Shown: positions 37,259 through 46,971, counted from the first letter of the stretch. The stretch: DNA of 64,000 nucleotides from an uncultured Microbacterium sp. (GCF_945952435.1 NZ_CAMFHZ010000006.1:1-64000); one strand, 5' to 3'. Numbers and translations are program-made. The notes: generated from the sequence alone by a model not told the origin.

Positions 37259-38800
37259 ATGCCTGCATCGATGGCCTCGCCTTCCTCACCGAACCCCGAC
37301 GTGCGTTCGGAGGAGAGATCTGGACGCGCGTCCGCGCTCCGCGTCATGCTCGTCGCCGCGCTCGCGCTGCTGTCGCTGCTGGGCTGGGTCTTCGCTTCTC
37401 CCGTCGGGTCCAGCCCGGACGACAACTTCCATATGACGAGCATCTGGTGCGCCCAGGGTGAGCGAAGCGGGCTGTGCGAGACCGGAGCGACGCCCGACCA
37501 GCGGGCCGTGCTCGCCGAGGTCGCCTGGACTTCGGCCTGCTACGCCACGCGGCCCAAGCACAGCGGGGAATGCGACACTCCCATGCAGGGCATGGTGAAC
37601 ACGGCACATGGGAATTTCGCGGGACTCTATCCGCCCGTCTTCTACGCCACGATGAGCGTCTTCTCCGGCCCCGACGTGCAAACGTCGGTGCTGTGGATGC
37701 GCGTCTTCAACAGCGTCCTCGCCGTGATGCTCATCACCTCGGTGTATCTCCTGGTCGACGTGCGATTGCGGAGAGCGATGCTGTGGAGTCTGTTACTCGC
37801 CGGAATCCCTACGGGCATCTTCCTCGTCGCCAGCGTCAACCCGAGCGGATGGGCCATCGTCTCGGCCGGAACGCTCTGGGTTTCGCTGGTCGGGTACTTC
37901 CGCGCGCCGACGCCGGCACGGAGCATCGCGCTCGGTGGTCTGGCTCTCGTGTCGTCCGTCATGGGGGCGGGGTCTCGCGGTGATTCCGCGGTGTTCGTCG
38001 CGTTCGGCGCGCTGCTGGCCGCGGTCGTCGCATTCGAGCGGACCCGACTCTACCTGCTGCGATTGGCCCTGCCGCTCGTCGCGATGGCGATCGGAGCCGC
38101 GTTCTACCTGAGCTCGAATCAAGTCGGATCCGCCCTCGGCGGTGAGATGGCCGGCGATCGACCCCCGCACGTCAACATCGTGACCGACTTGGTTCGCACC
38201 CTGCTGAACATCCCGAAGCTCTGGGTCGGCAACTTCGGTACGCAGGCACTGGGCTGGGGAGATGTCGCGCTGCCTGCCGTGGTCTGGTTCACGACCCTCG
38301 TGCTCTACGCCGGTGTGGCCTTCTGGGGTCTGTCGCATGCGCGAAAAGCCAGCACGAACGTCGCCATCATCCTGGCGGGCATCGCACTGGTCATGGTGCC
38401 GAGTGTGATCATCGTGCAGAACGGAGTGGAGGTCGGAGTCCTCGTCCAGCCTCGCTACGTCCTTCCGCTGCAGATCCTGTTCCTCGCGATGATCCTGATG
38501 AGCAGCCGACGATCGAGCATGGCGATGACCGCGGTGCAGCGGTGGATCATCATCGTCGGCCTCTCCGGGGCGAACAGCATCGCGCTTTACAAGACCTTCC
38601 GGCGGTACCTCACCGGCACCGGCTACTCGGGCTTCGATCTCGACCGCGGCATCCAGTGGTGGTGGCGCGACATGGTCTTGTCGCCGAACACCTTCTGGAT
38701 CGTCGGCACGCTGGCCTTCGCCGGGCTGGTGTACTTCGCGTCGACCGGATTGACGCGACACGCGCCCGCCACGGTCGCCCTCGTCGGGGCGCCCCGCTGA
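37259..38800 (+). CDS. DUF2142 multi-pass membrane protein (GT-C-like)
   Basis: 513 residues, about 11 membrane helices. The first extracytoplasmic loop begins SPVGSSPDDNFHMTSIWCAQG, the position where GT-C enzymes and DUF2142 proteins carry acidic residues. It contains cysteines that could pair (C448 is absent, but C64, C72, C94 and C104 cluster in the loop). DUF2142 proteins are recurrent in actinobacterial surface-glycan loci and are suspected membrane glycosyltransferases using polyprenyl-phosphate sugars; activity is unproven. Leaderless ATG 37259; a longer in-frame upstream reading overlaps the previous gene and is rejected. Confidence 0.85.
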   Translation: MPASMASPSSPNPDVRSEERSGRASALRVMLVAALALLSLLGWVFASPVGSSPDDNFHMTSIWCAQGERSGLCETGATPDQRAVLAEVAWTSACYATRPKHSGECDTPMQGMVNTAHGNFAGLYPPVFYATMSVFSGPDVQTSVLWMRVFNSVLAVMLITSVYLLVDVRLRRAMLWSLLLAGIPTGIFLVASVNPSGWAIVSAGTLWVSLVGYFRAPTPARSIALGGLALVSSVMGAGSRGDSAVFVAFGALLAAVVAFERTRLYLLRLALPLVAMAIGAAFYLSSNQVGSALGGEMAGDRPPHVNIVTDLVRTLLNIPKLWVGNFGTQALGWGDVALPAVVWFTTLVLYAGVAFWGLSHARKASTNVAIILAGIALVMVPSVIIVQNGVEVGVLVQPRYVLPLQILFLAMILMSSRRSSMAMTAVQRWIIIVGLSGANSIALYKTFRRYLTGTGYSGFDLDRGIQWWWRDMVLSPNTFWIVGTLAFAGLVYFASTGLTRHAPATVALVGAPR

Positions 38801-38809
38801 TCGAGCTCT

Positions 38810-40045
38810 TCAGCCGGCGGGAAGCGTGGGCGGAGCCTGAGAGAAGTAGCGCTCCGTGAACACGTAGAGCACGGTGTCGGCGCCGCATTTCTCAGCTTCT
38901 GCAACGACGTCGGGACGTGTGTTGTTCGCGCTCTTGTCGGGGTAGTCAAGATTGTGACGGATCTGGCAGGTGTCCTGGAATGCCTGCGCCCAGATGGGCG
39001 CAAGTGCCTCGCCGGTCGAGTCCCGAAGGATGAGCGCACGGCCCGTCCCCGAGGGATTGGTCGTGCTCGCCGGCATGTCGAGCAGCCCCACGGACCCATC
39101 CGACGGGCCTTCCTTCTGGTTACCGTCAGCGCCGGTGATCGTGGAGCGGACGTCCGCCCGCTGAACCGCCAGCGTCGGGGTGGTCCAGTCCTCGGGCGTC
39201 GACGAGTCTCCGAGGGCCGTGAACTCGTTCGGCGCGACGGAGTTCGTCACTCCGGTCACCGCAGGCACGGTGACCTTCCCCCACAGCGATCCCGGATACA
39301 GCGCCGAGGCGCAGGAGACGGTCTGACGCCAGGCGGCGTAAGCACCGTAGGGCGTCCAATGCGAGTTCACGGCCGAGTAGACCGGGGCGTCCTGCTTAGC
39401 CTGCTGCATCGCGTCGCGCACGTCGACCACGGGCAGGTGGCCCGAGTGCGCGAGGAACTGTTCGAGATGCGTACGTCCCTGAAGACCGTCTGCCCATTCG
39501 GGAAGCTGATCGCGGTATAGCTCCCACTTCGCGGGAGCGACGACGATCACGAGGTTGCGTCCGTCTTTGCGCAGCTGCTTGTCGAGTCCGTCGAAGTAGG
39601 TCAGCCACTGGGAGAGCTGGGCATCGAGCCAGGGCGCGCGGCCAAGCGCCTGGGACATGTTCTGGCTCTGCGCGTCACCCCAGAAATCGAAGCCGTCGCG
39701 CCCTTCGACACGCATGCCCTGAGCGTCGGGGTGGGCGGCGAACCCCGCCTCCGACTCGGCCGTCCGCGCGCCCGTCCAGATATCGGCTGGATGGGCGGGG
39801 AATCCTGTCGATGTGCAGCTTGCGGGCAGCGACGCCTGCTGCGCGGGCTGGGCCAGTACGGCCCGCTGCTGACCTTCCGCGGCCTCGTGCATCGCAATTC
39901 GAGTGCTCGCGCCGATGATGGCCAGCACGACCACGATGATCATCAGCACCGCCAGCGGCACGAACTGCCAGATGCGCCGGGCACGCGACCCCGGCTTCGC
40001 CTGCTCCACGGCGTGCACGCGATGGAGCGGTGTGCCGCTGCTCAT
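38810..40045 (-). CDS. AlgX/AlgJ-like SGNH protein (putative glycan O-acetyltransferase subunit)
   Basis: 411 residues. One N-terminal membrane anchor (about 23-47) and an extracytoplasmic SGNH domain. The family block VNSHWTPYGAYAAW matches the D-x-H-W region of AlgX/AlgJ, but the Asp of the catalytic Asp-His pair is Asn here. A candidate nucleophile Ser lies in LILRDSTGEAL. Such proteins transfer acetyl groups to exported polysaccharide after a membrane acyltransferase delivers them. ATG 40045 overlaps the acyltransferase-3 stop (ATGA), which strongly implies partnership. Confidence 0.85.
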   Translation of the reverse strand: MSSGTPLHRVHAVEQAKPGSRARRIWQFVPLAVLMIIVVVLAIIGASTRIAMHEAAEGQQRAVLAQPAQQASLPASCTSTGFPAHPADIWTGARTAESEAGFAAHPDAQGMRVEGRDGFDFWGDAQSQNMSQALGRAPWLDAQLSQWLTYFDGLDKQLRKDGRNLVIVVAPAKWELYRDQLPEWADGLQGRTHLEQFLAHSGHLPVVDVRDAMQQAKQDAPVYSAVNSHWTPYGAYAAWRQTVSCASALYPGSLWGKVTVPAVTGVTNSVAPNEFTALGDSSTPEDWTTPTLAVQRADVRSTITGADGNQKEGPSDGSVGLLDMPASTTNPSGTGRALILRDSTGEALAPIWAQAFQDTCQIRHNLDYPDKSANNTRPDVVAEAEKCGADTVLYVFTERYFSQAPPTLPAG

Positions 40046-41274
40046 GACTGGGCTCCGCTCTGCGCACGGAGCGATTCGGCGAACCGCGTCGACGAGTAGT
40101 CGGGGTTGACGATGACACGTTTGATGCGCATCGTCAGCGGAGACAGCCGGTGCAGCACGGCGGCGAGCCAGCGCGGAGTCCAGTCCTTCAACGACATCGC
40201 CGGCTTCTCGATCAAATGCCAGGAGAGGATCGCGAGGACGTGCACCATGACCACGATCGTGAGGTGATAGATGAACCACCCGTGCTTCTGCAGACCGAAG
40301 TATGTTGCGAGCGTCATGAGCGGCCACGCGTAGATGTAGATCCCGTAGGAGAAGTCACCGAACCTCGCCCAGCGAGTGAGACGCAGCCGCACGCCGCACC
40401 ACATCAGGAAGTAAAGGAAGCCGAACTGGCCCACGACGTTCCAGCCACCGAAGGCGTATGTGAACAGCCCCAGCCCGAGCATGCCGAATGCGGCGCGGTC
40501 ATCGATCGGGATCTTGTCGCCGTGTAGGGCGAAGAGCATGCCGAAGGCGTACGGCGCGAAGAACATCAGGATGAACGGGTCTGCGAACACGCGGTTCAGC
40601 CCCGCGATGTTGCCTGCCCCCAACCACTGCAGTGCGTTCAGACCGATCACGATGACCGCGAAGGCGGTGGCGAAGCGCTTGGACGCGAGAGCTCCGAACA
40701 CCCCCAGAAGACCCACGACGATGTAGCAGAGGAACTCATAAGACAATGTCCACGCGGAACCGTTCCAGTCCCTCACCCCGTGAATCTGGAAATACGGAAC
40801 CGTCTCACCGAGGCCGGCGATGTTCCGCTGGTTGAGCAGCAGGAACATGTTGTCGAAGAAGTACGTCTTGGGCGACTCGATGACGGCGTTCCAGTATCCG
40901 TCGAAAGTACCGTGCACGGTGCGCCAGGCGATCGGAGCGAAGACCAGGACCGTCAGCGCGAGCGACGCCCAGAACGCGGGGAAGATGCGCAGGCAGCGTC
41001 GCCAGAAATATCGCCAGATCGTGGACCTGCCCATACGGGACTTTGTGATGAGGAAGCCGGAGAAGAAGAAGAAGCCGGCGACGGCGACGCCTCCCAGGGA
41101 CTGCTCACGCGAGACCTGAACGCCGAGATCCTCGCCGCCGTAGAACCCAGCGATGGGCCCGGCGTGCGAGAAGATCACCAGGAAGGCCATCAGCCAGCGC
41201 AGGAAATCGAGGGAGTTCGCGCGCGGGTCGAAGGCTGCAGCGACGCTCAGCGGACCGCGTCGCATCTCCCTCAC
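40042..41274 (-). CDS. Acyltransferase-3 family O-acyltransferase (copy 2)
   Basis: 410 residues with about ten membrane helices. Visible family signatures are LDFLRWLMAFLVIFSHAGPIAGF (His in helix 1), GGVAVAGFFFFSGFLITKSRMG and YFWRRCLRIFPAFWASL. The order and wording closely parallel copy 1 (27485-28624), but the two are clearly distinct. It probably moves acetyl across the membrane for the downstream SGNH protein. GTG 41274 overlaps the rhamnan gene's stop (GTGA); ATG 41265 is the alternative. Confidence 0.9.
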   Translation of the reverse strand: MREMRRGPLSVAAAFDPRANSLDFLRWLMAFLVIFSHAGPIAGFYGGEDLGVQVSREQSLGGVAVAGFFFFSGFLITKSRMGRSTIWRYFWRRCLRIFPAFWASLALTVLVFAPIAWRTVHGTFDGYWNAVIESPKTYFFDNMFLLLNQRNIAGLGETVPYFQIHGVRDWNGSAWTLSYEFLCYIVVGLLGVFGALASKRFATAFAVIVIGLNALQWLGAGNIAGLNRVFADPFILMFFAPYAFGMLFALHGDKIPIDDRAAFGMLGLGLFTYAFGGWNVVGQFGFLYFLMWCGVRLRLTRWARFGDFSYGIYIYAWPLMTLATYFGLQKHGWFIYHLTIVVMVHVLAILSWHLIEKPAMSLKDWTPRWLAAVLHRLSPLTMRIKRVIVNPDYSSTRFAESLRAQSGAQS

Positions 41275-43151
41275 GCGTTGTTCCGCTTCGTCGCTGCACG
41301 GCCCGAGCGCAGGCGGACGTACGACGCCCGCAGTGCGGCGTACGCCGGGTGCAGAATACGGGCGACACCGGGGAATCTGGTGCGCACGATGCTCTTCGTG
41401 AAGCGGAGCAGGCTGGGTGGCGCCTCGAGGCGATCGAGATGCGCACGCTGCTGCATGACCGTGCCCGGCAGGCCCTGACTGAAGTTCTGGAGCTTGTATT
41501 CGAGGAACGGGTAGTTGATCGACGCGAGTTCCGTACTCTGCACGGTGTAGACGGGCATACCCGCACCGAGAGACGAGTAGGTAAAGAGGCGTTCGAGCAC
41601 GTGTGCCAGCGATCCGTCGCCGTACGGCTGGTTCTCGAAGTCCGACCACGTCAGGCCCGCGTTCACCAGAGTGCGCAGAGCGCGCGGACGCGCAATGAAC
41701 ATCGAGCCGTAGGCAGCCACCGGTGTTGACTTATCCAAAGGCGTGGCGATCCCGAGCGACCGGCACAGCTTCGCAGCGGGTTGCTTGTTGTGGTACCACG
41801 CCTGGCCCATCGTGGGGAATCCGATGTGGATGACCGGCGGGATCACCATGCCGATCTCGGGATGCTCGGCGAAGAGATTCACGACGTTCGCCGCGTAATG
41901 CTCGGAGTGCAGGAGATTGCCGAAGAGATGCCGCTTGAACCAGCCGCCGACGACGGCGCCGTCCTGCGGGGAGCGCTTGGAGTGCAGCTTCACGACGATG
42001 TCGAAGTCATCATCCCGAAGCAGATCCGCGCAGCCGAGCAGGAACGCGGACACATCACGCCCCGCGTTAGATTCCGTCACACGGACCTCGTAGGACGCCA
42101 CACCCCGCTCCGCCAGCGCGGCGTCGAGGATCGTGCGCTTCCCCTTCGTGTCCGTCGTCACCACGATGTGCTTCTCACAGGGCAGCCGATCCGCGTAGTC
42201 CATGAGCTCGTCGATCATGTCTTCGTAGTAGCAGTGGATCGCCACCAGGGCGCGCATTCCTCGCGCGCGCTCGAGCTGGGTCTGATCGATCTCCAGCGCA
42301 TCTGAGAAGATGCGGTGGAGCGAGAAGTTGGTCGCCGCGACGCGCGGCTCCATGGTGCGGGCGACGTTCTCCCAGATCAACTCGACGGGATAGTCCGAAC
42401 TCTGCTCCAGGACGCTGATCACGTCACGCCCGATGATGGCGTGGTCGGAGAGATAGAGCGGATCGTGGAAGAAGGTGCGTCGTTTCACGATCGGACAGCG
42501 CTCGGCCACGAGCTCGACCACATCGTCGAGCACCGGATTGCGACTGGGAAAATCCGTGTACGGATAGACGACTCGCCACCGGAATCCGCGTTCCTCGAAG
42601 TGCTGGGCGAACCGCGCCTCATGACGATCGATGGACTGCTCGTAGCTCGTGATCATCGGCATCGTCTCCCAGTACCGCCGGAAGGCCGCGGAGCCCAGCA
42701 ATGACTTCCGGACCGCCAGCCAGTGCGACTGGATGTGCCGTGGCAGCACGCCGCCCTGTGCGAAGTGGTGCGGGGCGACCTCTGCGTGCTCCGTGATGCC
42801 CCAGAAGTCGACATCCCATTCGTCCGTCTTCGCGAACATCTCGGAGAACGGATACACCGGGCCGAAGAACGTGTAGTTCAAGAGGATCAGCTCGTCGTAG
42901 TCGGCCAAGCGGTCGAAACCGAACTTTTCCAGCGCTTCCTTGTAACCCCACACGTCGAATCCGACGTTCTCGCGCTCCCACACCTCATCGGACACGCTCT
43001 TGAGCGCTGCGCGCCCGTCCTCCGACAGCGGACCGTTGGAGATGACGACGATGTGCTCGACGTGCTCGCGGAGCTTGTCCAGACAGTACGGGATGTAGCG
43101 GTCGACGATCCCTTCTCTTTCCCAGAACAGGTAGAAGGCGATGCGCTTCAC
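41271..43151 (-). CDS. Rhamnan synthesis protein F-like glycosyltransferase
   Basis: 626 residues. It starts VKRIAFYLFWEREGIVDRYIPYCLDKL, the usual RgpF opening. NVGFDVWGYKEAL and DELILLNYTFFGPVYPF follow, and in the second half ESNAGRDVSAFLLG and VVKLHSKRS, all hallmark segments of RgpF proteins involved in rhamnose-rich wall polysaccharide. GTG 43151 is chosen because AGGAG lies just upstream and a TATACT promoter lies only ~30 bp away; a GTG at 43199 would sit upstream of that -10. It forms an operon with the acyltransferase and SGNH genes. Confidence 0.9.
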   Translation of the reverse strand: MKRIAFYLFWEREGIVDRYIPYCLDKLREHVEHIVVISNGPLSEDGRAALKSVSDEVWERENVGFDVWGYKEALEKFGFDRLADYDELILLNYTFFGPVYPFSEMFAKTDEWDVDFWGITEHAEVAPHHFAQGGVLPRHIQSHWLAVRKSLLGSAAFRRYWETMPMITSYEQSIDRHEARFAQHFEERGFRWRVVYPYTDFPSRNPVLDDVVELVAERCPIVKRRTFFHDPLYLSDHAIIGRDVISVLEQSSDYPVELIWENVARTMEPRVAATNFSLHRIFSDALEIDQTQLERARGMRALVAIHCYYEDMIDELMDYADRLPCEKHIVVTTDTKGKRTILDAALAERGVASYEVRVTESNAGRDVSAFLLGCADLLRDDDFDIVVKLHSKRSPQDGAVVGGWFKRHLFGNLLHSEHYAANVVNLFAEHPEIGMVIPPVIHIGFPTMGQAWYHNKQPAAKLCRSLGIATPLDKSTPVAAYGSMFIARPRALRTLVNAGLTWSDFENQPYGDGSLAHVLERLFTYSSLGAGMPVYTVQSTELASINYPFLEYKLQNFSQGLPGTVMQQRAHLDRLEAPPSLLRFTKSIVRTRFPGVARILHPAYAALRASYVRLRSGRAATKRNNA

Positions 43152-43182
43152 GGGTCTCCTCACGAACTGGACATTCCGATCG

Positions 43183-43188
43183 AGTATA
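43183..43188 (-). promoter_or_regulatory. -10 element of the rgpF-like operon (TATACT)
   Basis: TATACT on the minus strand. The predicted leader is about 25 nt and carries AGGAG before GTG 43151. Confidence 0.55.
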
Positions 43189-43256
43189 TCCGCTGGCACT
43201 GTAAGTCACCTGAGGCGCCGTCGGCCCGGGCGCCGTGAGGTCTCGCGCCGGGCCGA

Positions 43257-43262
43257 TAGAAT
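43257..43262 (+). promoter_or_regulatory. -10 element of the GT4 gene at 43352 (TAGAAT)
   Basis: TAGAAT predicts an ~85-nt leader that ends in a GAGGAGAG ribosome binding site. It is divergent from the rgpF-like promoter, ~70 bp away. Confidence 0.45.
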
Positions 43263-43351
43263 GGACGTTCCATGGCTCGCGTCACGCCGTGTGCCCCTCC
43301 GCCCGCGGGATACAACGAAGTCTGCCCGATCCGACGAGGAGAGAAGCCTCC

Positions 43352-44797
43352 ATGCCCGATTCGCTTTCCCCGACAGAGCCGCTGCCCGGCAGACACGTGT
43401 TGATCGTCAGCCCGGACACCTTCGGACGGAAGATGGGCGGGCCTGCGATCCGCGCCTGGGAGATGGCAAAACGACTGGCCGCGATCGCGGACGTCCACCT
43501 CGTGTCGATCAAGAACGCCTCGATCGAGCACGACGACTTCGAGGTCAGCGTCGTCGACGACGACGAGCTGCGCCGACAGGTCGAATGGGCCGATGTCGTC
43601 ATCGGTCAGGGCGAGGTTTTCACCTTGCATCCGTGGCTCGTGGAAGCCGAGGTCGTGATCGTCGCGGATGTCTACGACCCGCTCCATCTGGAGGTCCTCG
43701 AGTCCGCGAAGGACGAGGGCCCTGAGGGGCGCAGCTTCCTCGCTCGCTACAGCGTGGACATGCTCACAACGCAGCTGAAGCGCGCGGATTTCATCATCTG
43801 CGCCTCCGAGAAGCAGCGCGACTTCTGGCTCGGTCACCTCGGGTCGCTGGGGCGCATCTCCCCAGAGAGTTACGACGCCGATCGTAGCCTGCGCCGCCTG
43901 ATCGATGTCGTCCCGTTCGGGGTGTCGGACGACATGCCGACCCAGACGCATCAGGGGATCCGCGGCGCGATCGAGGGCATCGGTACCGAGGACAAGGTCA
44001 TCCTCTGGGGCGGTGGGGTCTACAACTGGTTCGACCCCCTCACCCTGATCAAGGCCGTCCATCGGATCTCGACCGAACGTCCCGAAGTGAAGCTCTTCTT
44101 CTTGGGGATGACCTATCCCAACCCCGACGTGCATGAATCGACGATGGCTGTGCAAGCCATGCAACTCGCGGACGAGCTCGGCCTGACGAACACCCAGGTC
44201 TTCTTCAACATGGGGTGGACCGACTATGACGATCGAATCAACTACCTTCTGGACGCGGACGTCGCGGTCAGCACGCACTTCGAACACATCGAGACGGCCT
44301 TCAGTTTCCGCACCCGCATCCTGGACTATCTCTGGGCTGGCCTGCCGATCGTCGCGACCGACGGCGACGCGTTCGCCCCATTGATCCGAGACCAGCAGCT
44401 CGGTGTCGTCGTCCCCGCCGAGGACGTGGACGCGCTCGTCGCGGCACTGGAGCGAGTACTTTTCGTCGAGGATGCCGAGAGGATCCGTGCCAACGTGCGC
44501 TCCTTCGCGCAGACCCTTTCCTGGGAGCGTGCGCTCGCGCCCCTGATCCGCTTCTGTCAGGCGCCGCAGCACGCCGCCGACTACCCGACGACGCGCATCG
44601 AATCCTTGGACGCTCACCGCGCCAGGCACATCGAGGTGCTGGAAGCCAAGATCCTCGAGCTGAGCGATCAGCTCGGTGTCGTACGCGACAAGCTGGTCAG
44701 CACGCGAGATGAACTGGACGCCGTGTACGACAGCACGTCGTGGCGGTTCTCCGCTCCCGTGCGCATCGCGGGGCGGCTGCGCGGCGCCGGGCGCTGA
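43352..44797 (+). CDS. GT4-family glycosyltransferase with C-terminal coiled coil
   Basis: 481 residues. The N-terminal domain is HVLIVSPDTFGRKMGGPAIRAWEMAKRL, and the donor-binding domain runs from KVILWGGGVYNWFDPLTLIKAVHRI to RTRILDYLWAGLPIVATDGD. A short coiled coil (about 428-460, LEAKILELSDQLGVVRDKLVSTRDEL) leads to the tail DAVYDSTSWRFSAPVRI, a tail common on transferases of rhamnose-rich polymer loci. ATG 43352 follows GAGGAGAG. It is convergent with the second ABC ATPase, separated by a hairpin. The donor is unknown; dTDP-rhamnose is plausible. Confidence 0.88.
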   Translation: MPDSLSPTEPLPGRHVLIVSPDTFGRKMGGPAIRAWEMAKRLAAIADVHLVSIKNASIEHDDFEVSVVDDDELRRQVEWADVVIGQGEVFTLHPWLVEAEVVIVADVYDPLHLEVLESAKDEGPEGRSFLARYSVDMLTTQLKRADFIICASEKQRDFWLGHLGSLGRISPESYDADRSLRRLIDVVPFGVSDDMPTQTHQGIRGAIEGIGTEDKVILWGGGVYNWFDPLTLIKAVHRISTERPEVKLFFLGMTYPNPDVHESTMAVQAMQLADELGLTNTQVFFNMGWTDYDDRINYLLDADVAVSTHFEHIETAFSFRTRILDYLWAGLPIVATDGDAFAPLIRDQQLGVVVPAEDVDALVAALERVLFVEDAERIRANVRSFAQTLSWERALAPLIRFCQAPQHAADYPTTRIESLDAHRARHIEVLEAKILELSDQLGVVRDKLVSTRDELDAVYDSTSWRFSAPVRIAGRLRGAGR

Positions 44798-44812
44798 GCC
44801 GTGCTGCGGCTC
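44796..44812. terminator. Hairpin between converging GT4 and ABC ATPase genes
   Basis: Perfect 6-bp stem GAGCCG/CGGCTC with a 5-nt loop; the left arm overlaps the GT4 stop codon. Confidence 0.45.
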
Positions 44813-44828
44813 GGACGTGTGCCGAACC

Positions 44829-46025
44829 TCAGACTTCTGCGGTGATCGAGGCGGCGACAGACCCGAGAGTCGTCGTCTCCGCCCTCACGGTGAACATCCG
44901 CCCCTGCATGAGCACGTGCGAGTTGATGTCGATGACCTCGGAGACGTTGGCGTTGATGTAGTACTGACCCGCACCCAGGTATACCCGCTCGATCCGGAAG
45001 TCGACATGCGTGTCTCCGGCGTCAATCGGCGGCAGCACCATGTCGAGTCGCTCCGTATTCGAGGCGATCGTCATCTGCCCCAAAGCCGTGTCGATGCTGA
45101 AGCCGGCTGCCCAGTGGGACATCGCCTCGCGCGCCCGTGCATGGATGCGCACCGTCAGCGGATCCCCCACGTGCACCTCGGTGATCTCGTCACCGTGATC
45201 GTCATGGAGGGTGATGGCAGTGACCTCGATCAGCTGCTCGTCCCCGCGCTCATGGAGCTCGCCCAGCCGGCGGCCCTCGAGGACATCCCGCAATGCCGCG
45301 ACTCCCCTGTTGACGTCCCCGTCGAAGACGATCTGGCCGTCCTTGAGCACGACCGCACGATCGCAGAGCTCCTGAACTTGTGAGGCGGAATGCGAAACCA
45401 GGATGATCGTGCGGCCCTCGGCTCGGAATTGTGCGATCCGCTCCATACACTTGCGCTGGAACGCCTCGTCGCCGACGGCGAGCACCTCGTCGACGAGAAG
45501 CACATCCGGATCCGTGTGGATCGCCACCGCGAATGCGAGACGGACGAACATTCCAGATGAATAGAACTTCACCTGGGTGTCGATGAAGTCTCCGATCCCA
45601 CTGAACTCGTGGATCGCATCGAACTGCTCGTCGACCTGAGCGCGGCTGAGCCCCAGGATCGCGGCGTTCAGGTATACGTTCTCGCGTCCGCTGAGGTCCG
45701 GATGGAACCCCGCACCGAGCTCCAGGAGCGCGGCCATCCGCCCGCGATTGTAGATCGCGCCGTTCGTGGGCGCGACGATGCCGCCGATGAGCTTGAGCAG
45801 CGTGCTCTTTCCAGAGCCGTTGGCGCCCAGCAGACCGACGGTGGTACCCGCCTGGATCTCGAGCGAGACACCGTTCACCGCGGTGAAGCGCTCTCGATGC
45901 TCCCGGCCGAGCTTGCCGAGGTGGACGATCCGATCCTTGAGGGTGTTGTCCTTGCGCACCTGGAACGTCTTGGTGACGTCCTCGACTCGGACGACGACAG
46001 GACCCGGGACAGTTGAGACGACCAT
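44829..46025 (-). CDS. Polysaccharide ABC exporter ATPase with Wzt-type C-terminal domain
   Basis: 398 residues. Walker A GANGSGKS is at about 67-74, signature FYSSGM at about 154-159 and Walker B VLLVDE at about 175-180. A ~140-residue beta-rich extension (about 260-398) has the Wzt_C pattern: VHVGDPLTVRIHARA, then WAAGFSIDTALGQMTIASNT, then GAGQYYINANVSE. In Wzt proteins this domain recognises the modified end of the finished glycan and makes export substrate-specific. Its presence here, unlike in the first ATPase, suggests a different, terminally modified substrate. ATG 46025 overlaps the permease stop by one base. Confidence 0.93.
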   Translation of the reverse strand: MVVSTVPGPVVVRVEDVTKTFQVRKDNTLKDRIVHLGKLGREHRERFTAVNGVSLEIQAGTTVGLLGANGSGKSTLLKLIGGIVAPTNGAIYNRGRMAALLELGAGFHPDLSGRENVYLNAAILGLSRAQVDEQFDAIHEFSGIGDFIDTQVKFYSSGMFVRLAFAVAIHTDPDVLLVDEVLAVGDEAFQRKCMERIAQFRAEGRTIILVSHSASQVQELCDRAVVLKDGQIVFDGDVNRGVAALRDVLEGRRLGELHERGDEQLIEVTAITLHDDHGDEITEVHVGDPLTVRIHARAREAMSHWAAGFSIDTALGQMTIASNTERLDMVLPPIDAGDTHVDFRIERVYLGAGQYYINANVSEVIDINSHVLMQGRMFTVRAETTTLGSVAASITAEV

Positions 46026-46939
46026 CACATCTCCTGTGCGAAGTTGCCCTGCAGCCGCGTGAACACGCGGTGGGCGATGAAGACCAGCACGACGCCGATG
46101 ATGAAGGCGATGAGAATGCGCAGGCCGAGGTCGGTGGGGTAGTCGGCGGCCGTGCCACCGCCCCAGAACGCTCGGTGGAAACCGAGGACACCGAGCGTGA
46201 TCGGATTGTTCTGGTAGATCTCGAACACCCAGGGCGGGAGGTTGAAGCTCTCGAAAGCGCCCTTCACCATGCCCCAGGTGTAGACGATCGGTGATGCCCA
46301 CATGGCGAGCATCACTACGACGTCGAGTAGGTATTGCACGTCGCGAAGGTAGACGTTGACCGCAGAGAGCAGCAGGCCGAGCGCGAGTCCGTAGACGAGG
46401 ATCAGCGCCACCGACGGGAAGAACCACAGCATCTGGGCTGGATCGGCGGGAAGCGCCCGGAAGATCAGCGCGGCGATGAGCAGGACCACGCACTGGACGA
46501 GGAACATGAACCCCGCACCGCCGATGCTCGCGAGGGGAAAGATCTCCCGCGGGAGATAGATCTTCTTCACCAGACCCGAGTTCGCGAGGATCGAGCCGGT
46601 GGCGCTCACGACCATCTCGTTGAAGAAGCCGTAGAGCGTGAGTCCTGCGAAGAGATAGACGGCGAAGTCGGGCACGCCGTCTGCGGCCCGCAGAAACTTG
46701 CCGAGCACGACGTAGTACATCAGGAACAGGATGATGGGTCGGATCACGGTCCAGAGGAACCCGAGAAAGCTATCCCGATAGCGGGCCTGGAGGTCGCGGC
46801 GCACGAGGAGCTGCAGCAACTCCCGGCGTTGGAAGATCTCCCGGATCTTGCCTCCGCGGACGTCGAGCGTCAGCCCCGAAGCGTCTGTGCGCAAGAACGG
46901 CGCGGCGGCCAGCCGCGTATATCGAGGTTCCGTATCCAC
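46025..46939 (-). CDS. Polysaccharide ABC exporter permease (Wzm-like)
   Basis: 304 residues, ABC2 type with six helices. The N-terminal cytoplasmic stretch ends in ELLQLLVRRDLQARYRDSFLGFLWTVIRP, followed by YGFFNEMVVSATGSILANSGLVKKIYLPREIFP, both typical of Wzm/TagG-type permeases. It pairs with the adjacent Wzt-like ATPase. GTG 46939 has GGGAG upstream; a TAGGCT hexamer at 46972-46977 gives a leader of about 26 nt. Confidence 0.93.
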   Translation of the reverse strand: MDTEPRYTRLAAAPFLRTDASGLTLDVRGGKIREIFQRRELLQLLVRRDLQARYRDSFLGFLWTVIRPIILFLMYYVVLGKFLRAADGVPDFAVYLFAGLTLYGFFNEMVVSATGSILANSGLVKKIYLPREIFPLASIGGAGFMFLVQCVVLLIAALIFRALPADPAQMLWFFPSVALILVYGLALGLLLSAVNVYLRDVQYLLDVVVMLAMWASPIVYTWGMVKGAFESFNLPPWVFEIYQNNPITLGVLGFHRAFWGGGTAADYPTDLGLRILIAFIIGVVLVFIAHRVFTRLQGNFAQEM

Positions 46940-46971
46940 CGTGCTCCCACGTCGTCCAACCCAACCTTCTC

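Noticed and set aside
43152..43199. Upstream GTG (43199) as the start of the RgpF-like gene
   Set aside because: It would lie upstream of the TATACT hexamer at 43188-43183, and the downstream GTG 43151 has AGGAG and matches the family N-terminus.
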